Assembly: GCF_021018805.1 (NCBI RefSeq)
Contig: NW_026961075.1
Location: forward strand, 159,001-223,000
Source: Prinia subflava
Lineage: Eukaryota > Chordata > Aves > Passeriformes > Cisticolidae
Length of the DNA stretch: 64,000 bases
Reading direction: 5' to 3'
The notes beneath the pieces were generated by a model that was not told the DNA's origin, made no database searches, and saw only the letters and a list, made by a program, of their open reading frames with translations. Of this stretch, positions 1-9,487 are shown piece by piece. Each line of letters begins with the position of its first letter. Within the stretch, counting starts at the first letter, position 1. Both the position numbers and the translations under genes were made by a program.

Positions 1-539
1 TTTTGTTTCATTGAAACTTCCCAACTCTGCTGAGACTTTGAGATGTCAAATACAAGTAAGACTGGAGTTTCTTGGGATTGTTACTCACACAAAATAGGGA
101 TCCTTCTTGGACAGGAGTAACTTGACGTGTTTAATGCCGCTTCCCTTTAAAATCAGAGCAGGGGAAGCAGATTTGAAATCATCATTCCATGAACTTGCAC
201 CAAATTCCTCCAAAGCTGCAAAAGTTTTCCTTGTTAGAAATTCCTGAGCTTGTTTTCCAGGCAAGCTGGGATTTAGATGTTCTTTGTTCCTTGGATTTGC
301 TGGTTTTCCTCTCTCTCATTTTAGTAAAGAATTTTTTTTTTTTCATATTTTCCATGCTGATTGGAATTTTTGTACTGCTCAGGGCACATTGCCAAGGAAA
401 TGTACCAATTTCATGTTGGTAAATCAGGCATTGTTCAGCACCATATGCCCACAAGTCTGTAAATTTCCAGGGAAACTTGCTAAGTGTTGAATTGCCATAA
501 TGAATCTCTTTGTAAAGTTGATTATACTTTTTTCTTTAT

Positions 540-1196
540 TTTTAATTACTTTGAATTTTTTATGTAGGGTTTTTTTTTAATAAGTGATGTCTTTTTGTAT
601 TTTTAAATTTTTTCTTTTAAAAAATTTTCTATTTTAATTTTTCCTTTGTAATTTTTCCTTTGTAATTTTTCCTTTGTAATTTTCCTATTTTATTTTTTCC
701 TTTTTATTTTTTTCCTTTTTAATTTTTTCCTTTTTATTTTTTTCCTTTTTATTTTTTCCTCTTTTTTTCTCTCTTTAACTTTTTCCTTTTTAATTTTTTC
801 CTTTTTATTTTTTTCCTTTTTAATTTTTTCCTTTTTAATTTTTTCCTTTTTATTTTTTTCCTTTTTAATTTTTTCCTTTTTAATTTTTTTCTTTTTATTT
901 TTTCCTTTTTATTTTTTCCTTTTTATTTTTTTCCTTTTTACTTTTTTCCTTTTTATTTTTTTCCTTTTAATTTTTGCTTTTTATTTTCTTTCTTTCTAAT
1001 TTTTCCTTTTTAACTTTTTAATTTTATTTTTTTCTGTGTTTTACTTGAAATTTTATTTGAAAACTTTTTTTTTTTCTTCATGTTTTCTTTGTGTTGGTGT
1101 GTTTTGGTTTGGTTTGGTCTGGTTTGGTTTGGTTTGGTTTGGTTTGGTTTGGTTTGGTTTGGTTTGGTTTGGTTTGGTTTGGTTTGGTTTGGTTTT
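540..1196. repeat. T-rich low-complexity block and GGTTT array, unit 1
   Basis: 540-1080 is built of TTTTTCC + TTTTTAA/TTTTTATT words of about 13-14 bp. 1104-1195 is a pentamer array of GGTTT, about 17-18 copies with one GGTCT variant. The protein-like frames over it (FGLVW... and NQTKP...) come from the pentamer alone. Confidence 0.95.
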
Positions 1197-1451
1197 TTCC
1201 TCTCTCTCTACTCTTTTATCTACTTTTTTATAGCCCAAGTATGTAGAAGTTTGGCTGGTGGGAACAGAGGAGGTGACAAATGAAATCCATGTCCACTCCA
1301 CGTCCGGATAGAATTGAGAGTGCAGCTAGAGAAATCTCTGTATTTTCTGCTAAATTAGAAATCCTGAACAGAGAAAGCTCTAAAGACCAAGGGGCCTTCT
1401 TTTTTCTTTTTCCTTTTTCCCCCGAACAATTCTCATTGTAGCCATTTACAG

Positions 1452-1491
1452 GATCAGGAACATTACCTTGAAGTCGAGGTGTATTTCACAG
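1452..1491 (+). other. Possible 40-nt exon, unit 1
   Basis: A stretch bounded by an acceptor-like TTTACAG and a donor-like ACAG/GTAGCG reads DQEHYLEVEVYFTG in one frame. It is kept almost unchanged in all units (near 9772, 30253, 38571 and 46852). It also occurs in the diverged module of unit 5 as DQQQYLEVEVYFTG (48838-48877), where much of the surrounding DNA has changed. I do not recognise the protein, and such a short match could be chance. Confidence 0.3.
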
Positions 1492-2112
1492 GTAGCGAGA
1501 AAACAAAGTAGACTTGATCTTGTAACTCTCATTGTTTAGTAACAAAGAAATCCGAAACAAAACAAACAACATAAAAAAAAAAAAAAAAAAAAAATCCACC
1601 AACCCCACAAAAGAACAGAGAAAGAGAAATTATACCAATATTATTTTAATTTAAAACCACTTTCTCCCTTAGAAAACCAGGCTAATGTAATTCTGCTTAA
1701 TTGGGGTGCTGTCGTGTTTAGGTTACTGAATTAATAGAGTTTAAAACATACAGCAATAAACACGAATTTTAAAAACTAAGTACAAAAATATGAATATATA
1801 TAATAAAACAAATATAAATATGAAAAATAATATCGTAAGTAAATGCAATCTATAATATTTCTCATTACTTATATTATATACAGTAGTCTATATATTATAT
1901 CCATAGATATGACTAGAAAAAAGACATGGTAATTATCAATATTAAAATAATAAATGTAAAGAAATAATGGAATAGAGCTTAAAACAGAGGGGGTTTTTTG
2001 GTTTGAATTTGCTTGGTGGCAGGGGTTCTCTTTTAAGCGGCGGCCGGGTGTCTTTCGGGGCGTTTCTTTTAGGGGGTTTCTGTGCACGTTCTCTTCGGGG
2101 GTCCCTGTCTGC
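1492..2112. other. AT-rich stretch with no gene seen, unit 1
   Basis: It contains a run of about 20 A residues (near 1574) and an AT-rich segment (1740-1990) rich in ATATAAT words. GC-rich sequence begins after 2030. Nothing coding is supported. The same holds for 9784-10403, 30265-30949, 38583-39229 and 46864-47505 in the other units. Confidence 0.7.
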
Positions 2113-2250
2113 TGTGGACACAGCGCGGTACTGCAGCTCTGCCCCGGGCCCGTCCCAGTGCTGCCGCCTTGTGGACACAGCGCGGTGCTGCAGCTCTGCC
2201 CCGTGCCCGTCCCAGTGCTGCCGCCCTGTGGACACAGCGCGGTACTGCAG
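2113..2250. repeat. 57-bp GC-rich VNTR, unit 1
   Basis: Two full 57-bp units (2113-2169, 2170-2226) and a 24-bp partial, each starting TGTGGACACAGCGCGG. Because 57 is a multiple of three, several frames stay open through it. Confidence 0.95.
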
Positions 2251-2429
2251 ATGTTCATCCCAGGGGAGTTGCTGGCTTGGCTAGAATTGGTTTCCCAGTA
2301 AAACTGGGGGTTGTCTAGAAAACCTGAATTTGTGGGAGGCACTGGGTTTGTTTTCCCTATCCCTGCATCACAGTCAAGAACACTCCTGGAGCTGTGTTAG
2401 GCAGTGGAAGGAGGGGAGAGCTGCATTTA

Positions 2430-2870
2430 TTGAATTCCTTTGTTGTTGTTATTGTTGTATTTTTTCATGCTATTTTATTTTATTGTGTTTTAGATTTTCA
2501 TGTTTTTTTATTTTGACTTTTAAAAAATATTTTAATGTTTCCTCAAATTTTTAATTTTTCGATTTTTAGTTTACTTTTATATTTTATAGTTATGATTTCA
2601 CTTTTTATTTTATTTTCAATAACTTTTAAATTTTTATTTAGATTTATGTTTTATTTTTATGTTTGCGGTTGTTTTGTATTTTTTAATGTTTCCTTAGTAA
2701 TTTTTCCTTTGTAATTTTTTCCTTTGTCATTTTTTCCTCTCTAATTTTTTCCACTATAATTTTTTCCTTTTTAATTTTTTATTTTTTATTTTTCTCTTTT
2801 TAATTTTTCTCCTTTTTAATGTTTTCCTTTCTAATTTTTTCCTTTCTGATTTCTCCTTTCTCGATTTTGT
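2430..2870. repeat. Second T-rich low-complexity block, unit 1
   Basis: T-rich DNA with TTTTCC/TTTTTAAT words separates the VNTR region from the YY1 promoter. Copies lie at about 10721-11160, 31230-31670, 39547-39987 and 47766-48206. No gene is seen. Confidence 0.85.
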
Positions 2871-2871
2871 C

Positions 2872-3370
2872 AGGCACCCCCCTTTAAAACCGGGGTGCCT
2901 TCGGCCGTGCCACAACAAAGATGGCGGCCCAACAGGAAATGGTTTCAGCCACAAACAAGATGGCAGCCGGAAGTATGGGCAGTCACCTAATGCCCCGCTC
3001 AAGATGGCGGCTCGTCGAGCCGCCTTCGACCTTCCAAAGACGGCGGCCAAAAAAGGCGGGAAAACACAAGGACCACCCATGGGCGTCGACCCAACTGCCT
3101 GCGCCCGACCCCGAAAATGGCGCCGCTCAGGAACAATTTTCAGCGTCGCTTCCCGGCGCGAGGGAGCTGTGTGCCCGCTGTGCCGCGCCGCGGTGCGGTT
3201 GCGGCAGCCATTTTGGTGAGGCGCCTGAGTAACCAGCTACCCGGGGCCTTCGGGGGTGCCACAAAAAAGATGGCGGCTCTACCGGATGTGTCTTCACCAC
3301 AACCAAGATGGCGGCTACAACGGGCGGAAGTAACGTTTATATAGGGTTTATATAGGGTTTGGACCCTATA
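2872..3370 (+). promoter_or_regulatory. YY1/ETS-rich promoter of MIS18A-like copy 1
   Basis: Eight YY1-type motifs lie in 400 bp. AAGATGGCGGC is at 2918-2928, 3001-3011, 3267-3277 and 3305-3315. Close variants are at 2957-2967 (AAGATGGCAGC), 3037-3047 (AAGACGGCGGC) and 3114-3124 (AAAATGGCGCC), with a reverse copy GCAGCCATTTT at 3204-3214. An ETS-type CCGGAAGT is at 2967-2974. A 9-bp-stem hairpin AGGCACCCC/GGGGTGCCT (2872-2900) opens the block. The block ends in TATATA sequences and the palindrome TATAGGGTTTGGACCCTATA (3351-3370). The start of transcription is inferred to lie near 3370-3410, upstream of the ATG at 3619. Confidence 0.75.
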
Positions 3371-3446
3371 GCCGCGGCCGAACCAAGGCTCTGCTGCAGG
3401 TGTATTCGAGACATCTTTCCTTTTTGTTTGACAGAAGGAAGAGGGG

Positions 3447-3530
3447 AAAAAAAAAAAAAAAAAAAAAAAAAGAGGAAGAAAAAACGGGAGCAGTTCCGGG
3501 GCGGTCCCGGGGCGGTCCCGGGGCGGTGTG
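3447..3530 (+). repeat. Poly-A tract and GGGGCGG repeats in MIS18A-like leader
   Basis: Between the inferred start region and the ATG lie about 24 consecutive A residues, then purine-rich GAGGAAGAAAAAACGGGAG, then three CCGGGGCGGT repeats of 11 bp (about 3495-3527). The A tract varies by one or two bases among copies (11738, 32247, 40563 and 50211 starts). It accounts for lysine-rich and phenylalanine-rich open frames on the two strands that are not genes. Confidence 0.85.
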
Positions 3531-3618
3531 CGCCGTCACTGCCGCCTTCTCGGCGGGCGATTCCAAGGCGCTGTCGGGCTCTCTGCCGGCCGGTCGGCGG
3601 GCGGGCGGCCGGGACGCG

Positions 3619-6353
3619 ATGGCGCTGTGCCCGGAGCTGGAGCGCTCGCTGTCGCTGCTGCAGCCGGGCGCCGACCGGGCCCAGCAGCAGCAGGAGCGGC
3701 GGGCGGACGCGGCCCCCACGCCCATGGTGTTCATGTGCGCCGGCTGCGGGCGCCCCGTGGGCGACACCCGCACCTGGGGTTCAGTGTCGAGGACAGCGGT
3801 CCCATCCTGCTGCGCAGTGAGTACCAGCGCTGCCACCCCCGTGCCGCCGCGGTCGCTGCCGCCGTGCCTCCTGCCCTGCCTCCCGCCGCAGCTGCGGCCG
3901 CCAGCGTCGCCGCGGACCCGGGGCGGAAGGGCTCCGAGCTCCCCGGAGAGTGCGGATGGTGAGGGCCGGGCCTGGCTGGACACAGTCCCGGGGGAGTCGG
4001 GGTTCCCGGCGCTGGGGACCGGCAAAGGGCCCGGAGCGCTCGTGTGGCCCGAGAGCCCCTGGAGCACTTATCTGGGGTGGGCTGTACAAGCCGCGTATGG
4101 CCTAAGGGAGAGGGATTTCTCACAAGGACATGTAGTGATGGACAAGGGAGGCAGCTTTAGATTAAATGTCGGGAAGAAATTTTTCCCTGCGAGGGCGGTG
4201 AGGCCGTGGTACAGGTTCCCCAGAGAAGCTGTGGCTGCCCCTGTGTCCCTGGAAGTGCCCAAGGCCAGGTTGGACGGGGCTTGGAACACCCTGGGATAGT
4301 GGAAGCTGTCCCTGCCCAGGGCCGGGGGTGGAATGGGGTGAGCTTGAAGGCCCCTTCCACAATTCAGCGATTCTGATGGTCTTGGTCTTGCTGAGGTTAG
4401 CCAGCCTGAGGAGCTGATGCAAATTCAGGCTAAAAGATGAGTGCTCATCATTTATACTGTGTAAAGCATGAATGAAAGGTTAAAAAAGTTCTAATGCATG
4501 ATTTAAATTTTTTTTTTTTATTTTTAAGAAAAGGGATGGGGAGAGGTGCCTCCTTTTATTTTCTTCTGAATAAATGTTATTCCTTGCTTGCAGCATGGTA
4601 GAAACCCTACTCTGCTCTGGCTGCTCCAGGACCCTTGGCAGCAGATACATGCACGCCTCAAGGCATCTCGACTGCAAGAGGGATTTGTTCTGTGTCCGTA
4701 CTGACTCTGTTGAAAGGTAAGTGCAGAATGTTTATGGGTCAGCCTGCCAGCTCCACTGCACTCACCAGGCATGGCACTGAGGGTGCTCCTGTTACATCTC
4801 TGGCAAGGCTGGAGGGAGCGTCTTCTGCTGCTCTGTCCCACGGTGGTTTTCTGTATTGGTGCTGTTGGCATCCCAGTGCTCAGCTGTAGGGAACATCACC
4901 TGTGTAAGGCACATCCTAGAAAAAGAACCAAAACAAACCAACCTGGCCTGCCTTTTGTGTGGGAAGTTGCATTCCAGCCCAGAAAATATCACCAGGTCCA
5001 GGGCACTAGAGGGTTCCTTCGCATTTGATTGGAAGAGTTCACAAACCAAGCACCAAAGAGGCCTGGCTGGAGCCTGTTAGGGGTCCGCATGATCAGCAGG
5101 GAGTGTGGCCAGAGGGGCTCGGGCAGGACTCGGGGTGGCTCTGCCCTGTGCTGGCCACATCTGCTCTGTCCTTGCTAAGATGGGCAAAGGCAACTCTGAC
5201 AACTGAGTACGTGCTTGAGACTCTCACTCAGCTGTCTTAAAATCTGTCTAGAAAATGAAAGTGTGCTTGGGTTTAGTTGGTTTATAGCACTTCAAAGGGG
5301 TTATTAAAAACTGTATCCTCAATTAAGGCTCCGCACCAGAGTCCTTTTGTGCAGGCATTGTCCTAATAGACAGTGGTTGTTCATCTGGACTGGTTTTAAT
5401 GTCTCTTTTTTTTTCTGAAGTTCCCATTTATTTTGCTGTATTGCTGTGGATATTCCCCTTGGTACTCTGGACAGGGTTTGGAGATTTTTTTCTTCATTCC
5501 ACTGCTAGAGTACTTTTTTTATTGCATGGCAGTAAAATTCTCTCATGCACTAACTTGGCTGCAGAATGGCATTTTCTGGCAAAGGGATGCTGCTTCTGCC
5601 TGCCAGCACTGCACTGTTCTTGGTGTCTTGGTGCCATTTTCCACTGTATCCCGTATCCCCAGAATCCACGGCTGTCTCTCAGGGTTCTAAAGGAGTGCTG
5701 TGTTTGGATTTTTGGCTTCAGAGTGGGAAGTGTTCTGTAACCTGATGTAACCTGTGGCATCTCAGCTGTAGGCCAGGAACCCTGGAAAAGCAAGCTCGCA
5801 TTCACGAGGAGCCGCTTACTCTTGAAAGCCCAGCTGTCTTGCAAGAGGTGCCGCACAGGGTGAGTTTTAACCTTACATCATTCTTTGTTGAAATCACCTC
5901 TGAGAAGTCTTAATATGCTTCAATGGTTTCTGCAGAACAGCTTATTCCACTCAGAGCAATTCAGTGCATTGTAACATGTACTGGACTGCTTCCTGTAATT
6001 GCTGTCTTGTGCTCTGCAAGACCTTTAGCCACTTTTCCTTCAGTTTTCTTGGTAGTTAGCATTTTCTGTTTATCAAGCACAGCATTAGGTTCCTCTGGCT
6101 GTCTCAGAAATTGGATCAGTTGTTTCTAGTTCGTTCTGATTCACTTCTCCAGATCTTCATTTAACTTTTATCCATTTTTCTTCTGCCTCCTGTGGAAATG
6201 GACTTAATGCTTTTGCTGTAACTTTATCTTGAAATAGTAATCATAAATGAATCATGGTAAATCAGGTTGATGTTTTGCTCTACTAAAATCTTGTGACTGC
6301 AGGTAGGAAGAGTTGGGAGCGAACAGTCTGAGGAAGTGGACTGTGGAAGCTGA
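3619..6353 (+). pseudogene. MIS18A: MIS18A-like gene copy 1, exon-1 frameshift
   Basis: MIS18A, with MIS18B and M18BP1, licenses centromeres for CENP-A loading; its Mis18/Yippee domain binds zinc through two CxxC pairs. Exon 1 (3619-3816, donor GTGAGT at 3817) starts [10 protein letters not shown] and carries [18 protein letters not shown], the first CxxC (Cys40, Cys43). Exon 4594-4716 (cag/C... to AG/gtaagt) encodes [15 protein letters not shown]...RDLFC, the second CxxC. Exon 5772-5859 encodes PGTLEKQARIHEEPLTLES, which resembles the known EKQ...LES stretch of vertebrate MIS18A and joins in frame (phase 2 to AGG). A last exon at 6303-6353 ending in TGA is weaker. After Trp54 the family's motif continues only in another frame ([12 protein letters not shown]), so one base is missing at TGGGG 3775-3779. 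The exon expected between the zinc modules was not found in 3817-4593. The introns, including 4717-5771, show no other gene. Confidence 0.82.
4122..4377 (+). mobile_element. CR1 LINE 3' end, copy 1
   Basis: Typical 3' untranslated end of an avian CR1: GGACATGTAGTGATGGACAA at the start, GAAGAAATTTTTCCCTG, then CCCCAGAGAAGCTGTGG, GGGATAGTGGAAG and CCCCTTCCACAATTCAGC. It ends in a single ATTCTGATGG in place of the usual ATTCTATG repeats. It is 5'-truncated, sense to the host gene, and lies in the intron after exon 1. No reverse-transcriptase region is included. Confidence 0.93.
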
Positions 6354-6650
6354 AGGTTGTCCAGCCAAAGCTGAGTGTGTGGCTCTGACACTGACCAAGG
6401 CTGGAAAGAGTTACTGTGTGGACAGAGAATGTTAGAGCCGGGTGAGCTTTCACAGGATGAAAGAAGCGAGGAGAGAATCGAATGGAAAGAATTGCTGAGA
6501 TCAGGTTTGAGCCCTTTCTTTGGGTTTGGGATTTGTTTGTGGTTTTTTTGTTACCTAACACTACCTAGCACTTACTTACTTACTTACTGTGAGATTTGAA
6601 GTTTTCTCCAAAAACTCAGAATGAATTTCCCCACTCTGCCCCACTGGTAG

Positions 6651-7940
6651 CAGCACACAGGAGAACAGAGCCTGTGGTTTGGATCTTGAGGGAGTTCCAG
6701 CAGTACAAGCTATGAGTTACCATGTTTCTCCCAAATTTACATCCAGCAAATCTGAGGAATTACCTCTTGCCTGAGCATTCCTGGTCTCTGTGACTCTTTA
6801 GTAAGAGACAGCTGGGACTGGCCAAGCTGAGACAGGATCTGTTCCTGTCAAACCATCTATTTCCCATGCGGATGAGAATCTGGGGGGCAAGTGCCCACAT
6901 CACTCCTCACAAATGCCCACACATACTTCTGGGGCTGCTGTATCTATCTGCTGGATTTGTCAGCGCCAGCATTTGCGAAGGATCACCTTGTGAGCAACTC
7001 AAAAGACAGATAAATAGAGGCAGCAGCAATTGTCTTGAGTTTACCTTATGGTAAGGCTTATGGATATTTTTAATCACTATAAGAAGGCTTATGGATATTT
7101 TTGATCACTTTCTTAGCACTTGCAATTACCCCTGCTACCACACAAAAGAAACCGAGGAACAGGAAAGCTCCGCTCTGTATCTCTGGCAGAAGAAAAGCCA
7201 GCAAACCAGTTTGCGTTCACCCCGATTCCTAGTCCTGTGCTGCAAGTACAGAAATATCTTGAGCCTTTGGGAGGGGGACTGGGACTGTGGAACCCAGCTG
7301 CATGTGTCTCCTAGGCCACGTTTTTCTTGGAAGCACCTTTCCTAGTTTCACTGCTTTTTGGAAATGAACTGTTCTGAGCAGAACCAGTACCTTCAGACTC
7401 AGGGTCTGAAAACAAAACAACCATAAAAACCACTAAAAAGCCCCAAAACCCACTGCCTAAGAGAACAAAGAAAGAGAAAATATACCGGGATTCTTTTAAT
7501 AAACCTGAATTTGTGGGAGGCACTGGGTTTGTTTTCCCTTCGTGCGGCAGCACGAAGTTTGCACGCATTTTGCTGCCGCTTTGGCTCTCAAGAACTGGAA
7601 ATGCCTGGATTTCTGCGTGGTTTCCCCAGGTTCTCCTATTTAGCAGGAGCTGCACGGTGAGGTCGGTGTTCTGAGGGAGGCCCTGGCACAGCTGCCAAAG
7701 GCCGGGAACGTGGAGTGTGCAGGGAGCATCCGGGGGGCTTCTCCCCCCTGAGTTTCTCCCGGGGTGTGCTGCCTGCACTGCTGGATGTTGGACCCGGCTT
7801 TGGGCCGTTCTCCTGCGGTCCCAGCACTGAGTGCTGCCCCTGTGGCCAGACCTTGCCGTGTGCCGGCACCAAACCCGGGCAGCCGGGGCTGCTTTTCCAG
7901 CCCTTTGGTGCCACGGGCGGCCCCCGATTGCCGGAGCTCC
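6651..7940 (+). other. Short-type-specific segment, unit 1
   Basis: Starts directly after CCCCACTGGTAG, where the long units switch to other sequence. It holds a tandem duplication of AAGGCTTATGGATATTTTT (7053-7112). At 7395-7540 there is a decayed third copy of the module found at 1545-1655 plus 2320-2360. From about 7640 it is GC-rich. Several frames are open in the GC-rich part, including one with TECCPCGQTLPC, but codon support is absent and I assign no function. Confidence 0.6.
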
Positions 7941-8049
7941 CCGGCACCCGGCCTGGACTCACTCTGTGGGGGGGCCTGTTCCATCTGCCTCAACCGAGGA
8001 CATCCTGCCCAGGTTTGACACTTGACTCCCGTTGTTTTTCCTCTTGCAG

Positions 8050-8233
8050 GCAGCTGGCAAAAGAGGAGAGAGCCCCTGCGAGGCAGAGCCCCTGGAATGC
8101 CCTGTCCCGGTCTGAGGTTCCCACTTTTATCTCCGACTCCCGGAGAATTGCTGGAGCAGAACCAGAGAGTGTCCATTTTATTTCCTGCCTTTTCCAATAA
8201 ACGGTGACTTTCAGCTGGAGTGTGTTCCTGGTG
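8050..8233 (+). other. 3'-terminal exon with polyadenylation signal, unit 1
   Basis: A strong acceptor (GTTTTTCCTCTTGCAG, ending at 8049) is followed by a GC-moderate exon. AATAAA lies at 8196-8201, with a GT-rich element (GGAGTGTGTTCCTGGTG) just downstream. Two frames stay open to stops at the signal, one ending HFISCLFQ and the other FPAFSNKR. A second AATAAA lies at 8266-8271. It is likely the last exon of transcripts starting at the MIS18A-like promoter, or of a separate RNA. Its protein family is not recognised. Confidence 0.55.
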
Positions 8234-8860
8234 TTATCCTCCTCCTCCTCCTCCCTGGATTTGTAAATAAATGTCCTGATTTTGGCCAAGTAGAATTTTG
8301 TTGTTCCAGGCATTGTGGCTCTTTTGTTTCATTGAAACTTCCCAACTCTGCTGAGACTTTGAGATGTCAAATACAAGTAAGACTGGAGTTTCTTGGGATT
8401 TTTACTCACACAAAATAGGGATCCTTCTTGGACAGGAGTAACTTGACGTGTTTAATGCCGCTTCCCTTTAAAATCAGAGCAGGGGAAGCAGATTTGAAAT
8501 CATCATTCCATGAACTTGCACCAAATTCCTCCAAAGCTGCAAAAGTTTTCCTTGTTAGAAATTCCTGAGCTTGTTTTCCAGGCAAGCTGGGATTTAGATG
8601 TTCTTTGTTCCTTGGATTTGCTGGTTTTCCTCTCTCTCATTTTAGTAAAGGATTTTTTTTTTTTCATATTTTCCATGCTGATTGGAATTTTTGTACTGCT
8701 CAGGGCACATTGCCAAGGAAATGTACCAATTTCATGTTGGTAAATCAGGCATTGTTCAGCACCATATGCCCACAAGTCTGTAAATTTCCAGGGAAACTTG
8801 CTAAGTGTTGAATTGCCATAATGAATCTCTTTGTAAAGTTGATTATACTTTTTTCTTTAT

Positions 8861-9487
8861 TTTTAATTACTTTGAATTTTTTATGTAGGGTTTTTTTTTA
8901 ATAAGTGATGTCTTTTTGTATTTTTAAATTTTTTCTTTTAAAAAATTTTCTATTTTAATTTTTCCTTTGTAATTTTTCCTTTGTAATTTTCCTATTTTAT
9001 TTTTTCCTTTTTATTTTTTTCCTTTTTATTTTTTCCTTTTTATTTTTTTCCTTTTTATTTTTTCCTCTTTTTTTCTCTCTTTAACTTTTTCCTTTTTAAT
9101 TTTTTCCTTTTTATTTTTTTCCTTTTTAATTTTTTCCTTTTTAATTTTTTCCTTTTTATTTTTTTCCTTTTTAATTTTTTCCTTTTTAATTTTTTCCTTT
9201 TTAATTTTTTTCTTTTTATTTTTTCCTTTTTATTTTTTCCTTTTTATTTTTTCCTTTTTACTTTTTTCCTTTTTATTTTTTTCCTTTTAATTTTTGCTTT
9301 TTATTTTCTTTCTTTCTAATTTTTCCTTTTTAACTTTTTAATTTTATTTTTTTCTGTGTTTTACTTGAAATTTTATTTGAAAACTTTTTTTTTTTCTTCA
9401 TGTTTTCTTTGTGTTGGTGTGTTTTGGTTTGGTTTGGTTTGGTTTGGTTTGGTTTGGTTTGGTTTGGTTTGGTTTGGTTTGGTTTTT
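8861..9487. repeat. T-rich block and GGTTT array, unit 2
   Basis: Same structure, with about 12 GGTTT copies at 9423-9486. Confidence 0.95.

Larger units (their letters stand above)
1..8321 (+). repeat. Tandem unit 1 (short type)
   Basis: First of five head-to-tail copies. Its opening TTTTGTTTCATTGAAAC recurs at 8322, 28959, 37123 and (shifted by 45438) 45439. The unit holds the T-rich/GGTTT block, the 57-bp VNTR, the YY1-rich promoter, the MIS18A-like gene, and a short-type 3' segment ending in a polyadenylated terminal exon. It is nearly the same as unit 4. The phase of the unit start is arbitrary, because the window begins inside the array. Confidence 0.95.

Noticed and set aside
1036..1301. 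FGLVW and NQTKP repeat proteins
   Set aside because: They are direct translations of the GGTTT pentamer array, and length changes with repeat number in each unit.
3359..4299. Open frames of 299-313 codons through exon 1 and into the intron in each unit
   Set aside because: They read through the exon-1 donor, a GC-rich intron and the CR1 end, and depend on the exon-1 frameshift. They are not a separate gene.
6866..7420. Short frames of 62-84 codons in the short-type 3' segment
   Set aside because: No splice support, no recognised motif, and overlapping frames on both strands of similar length.
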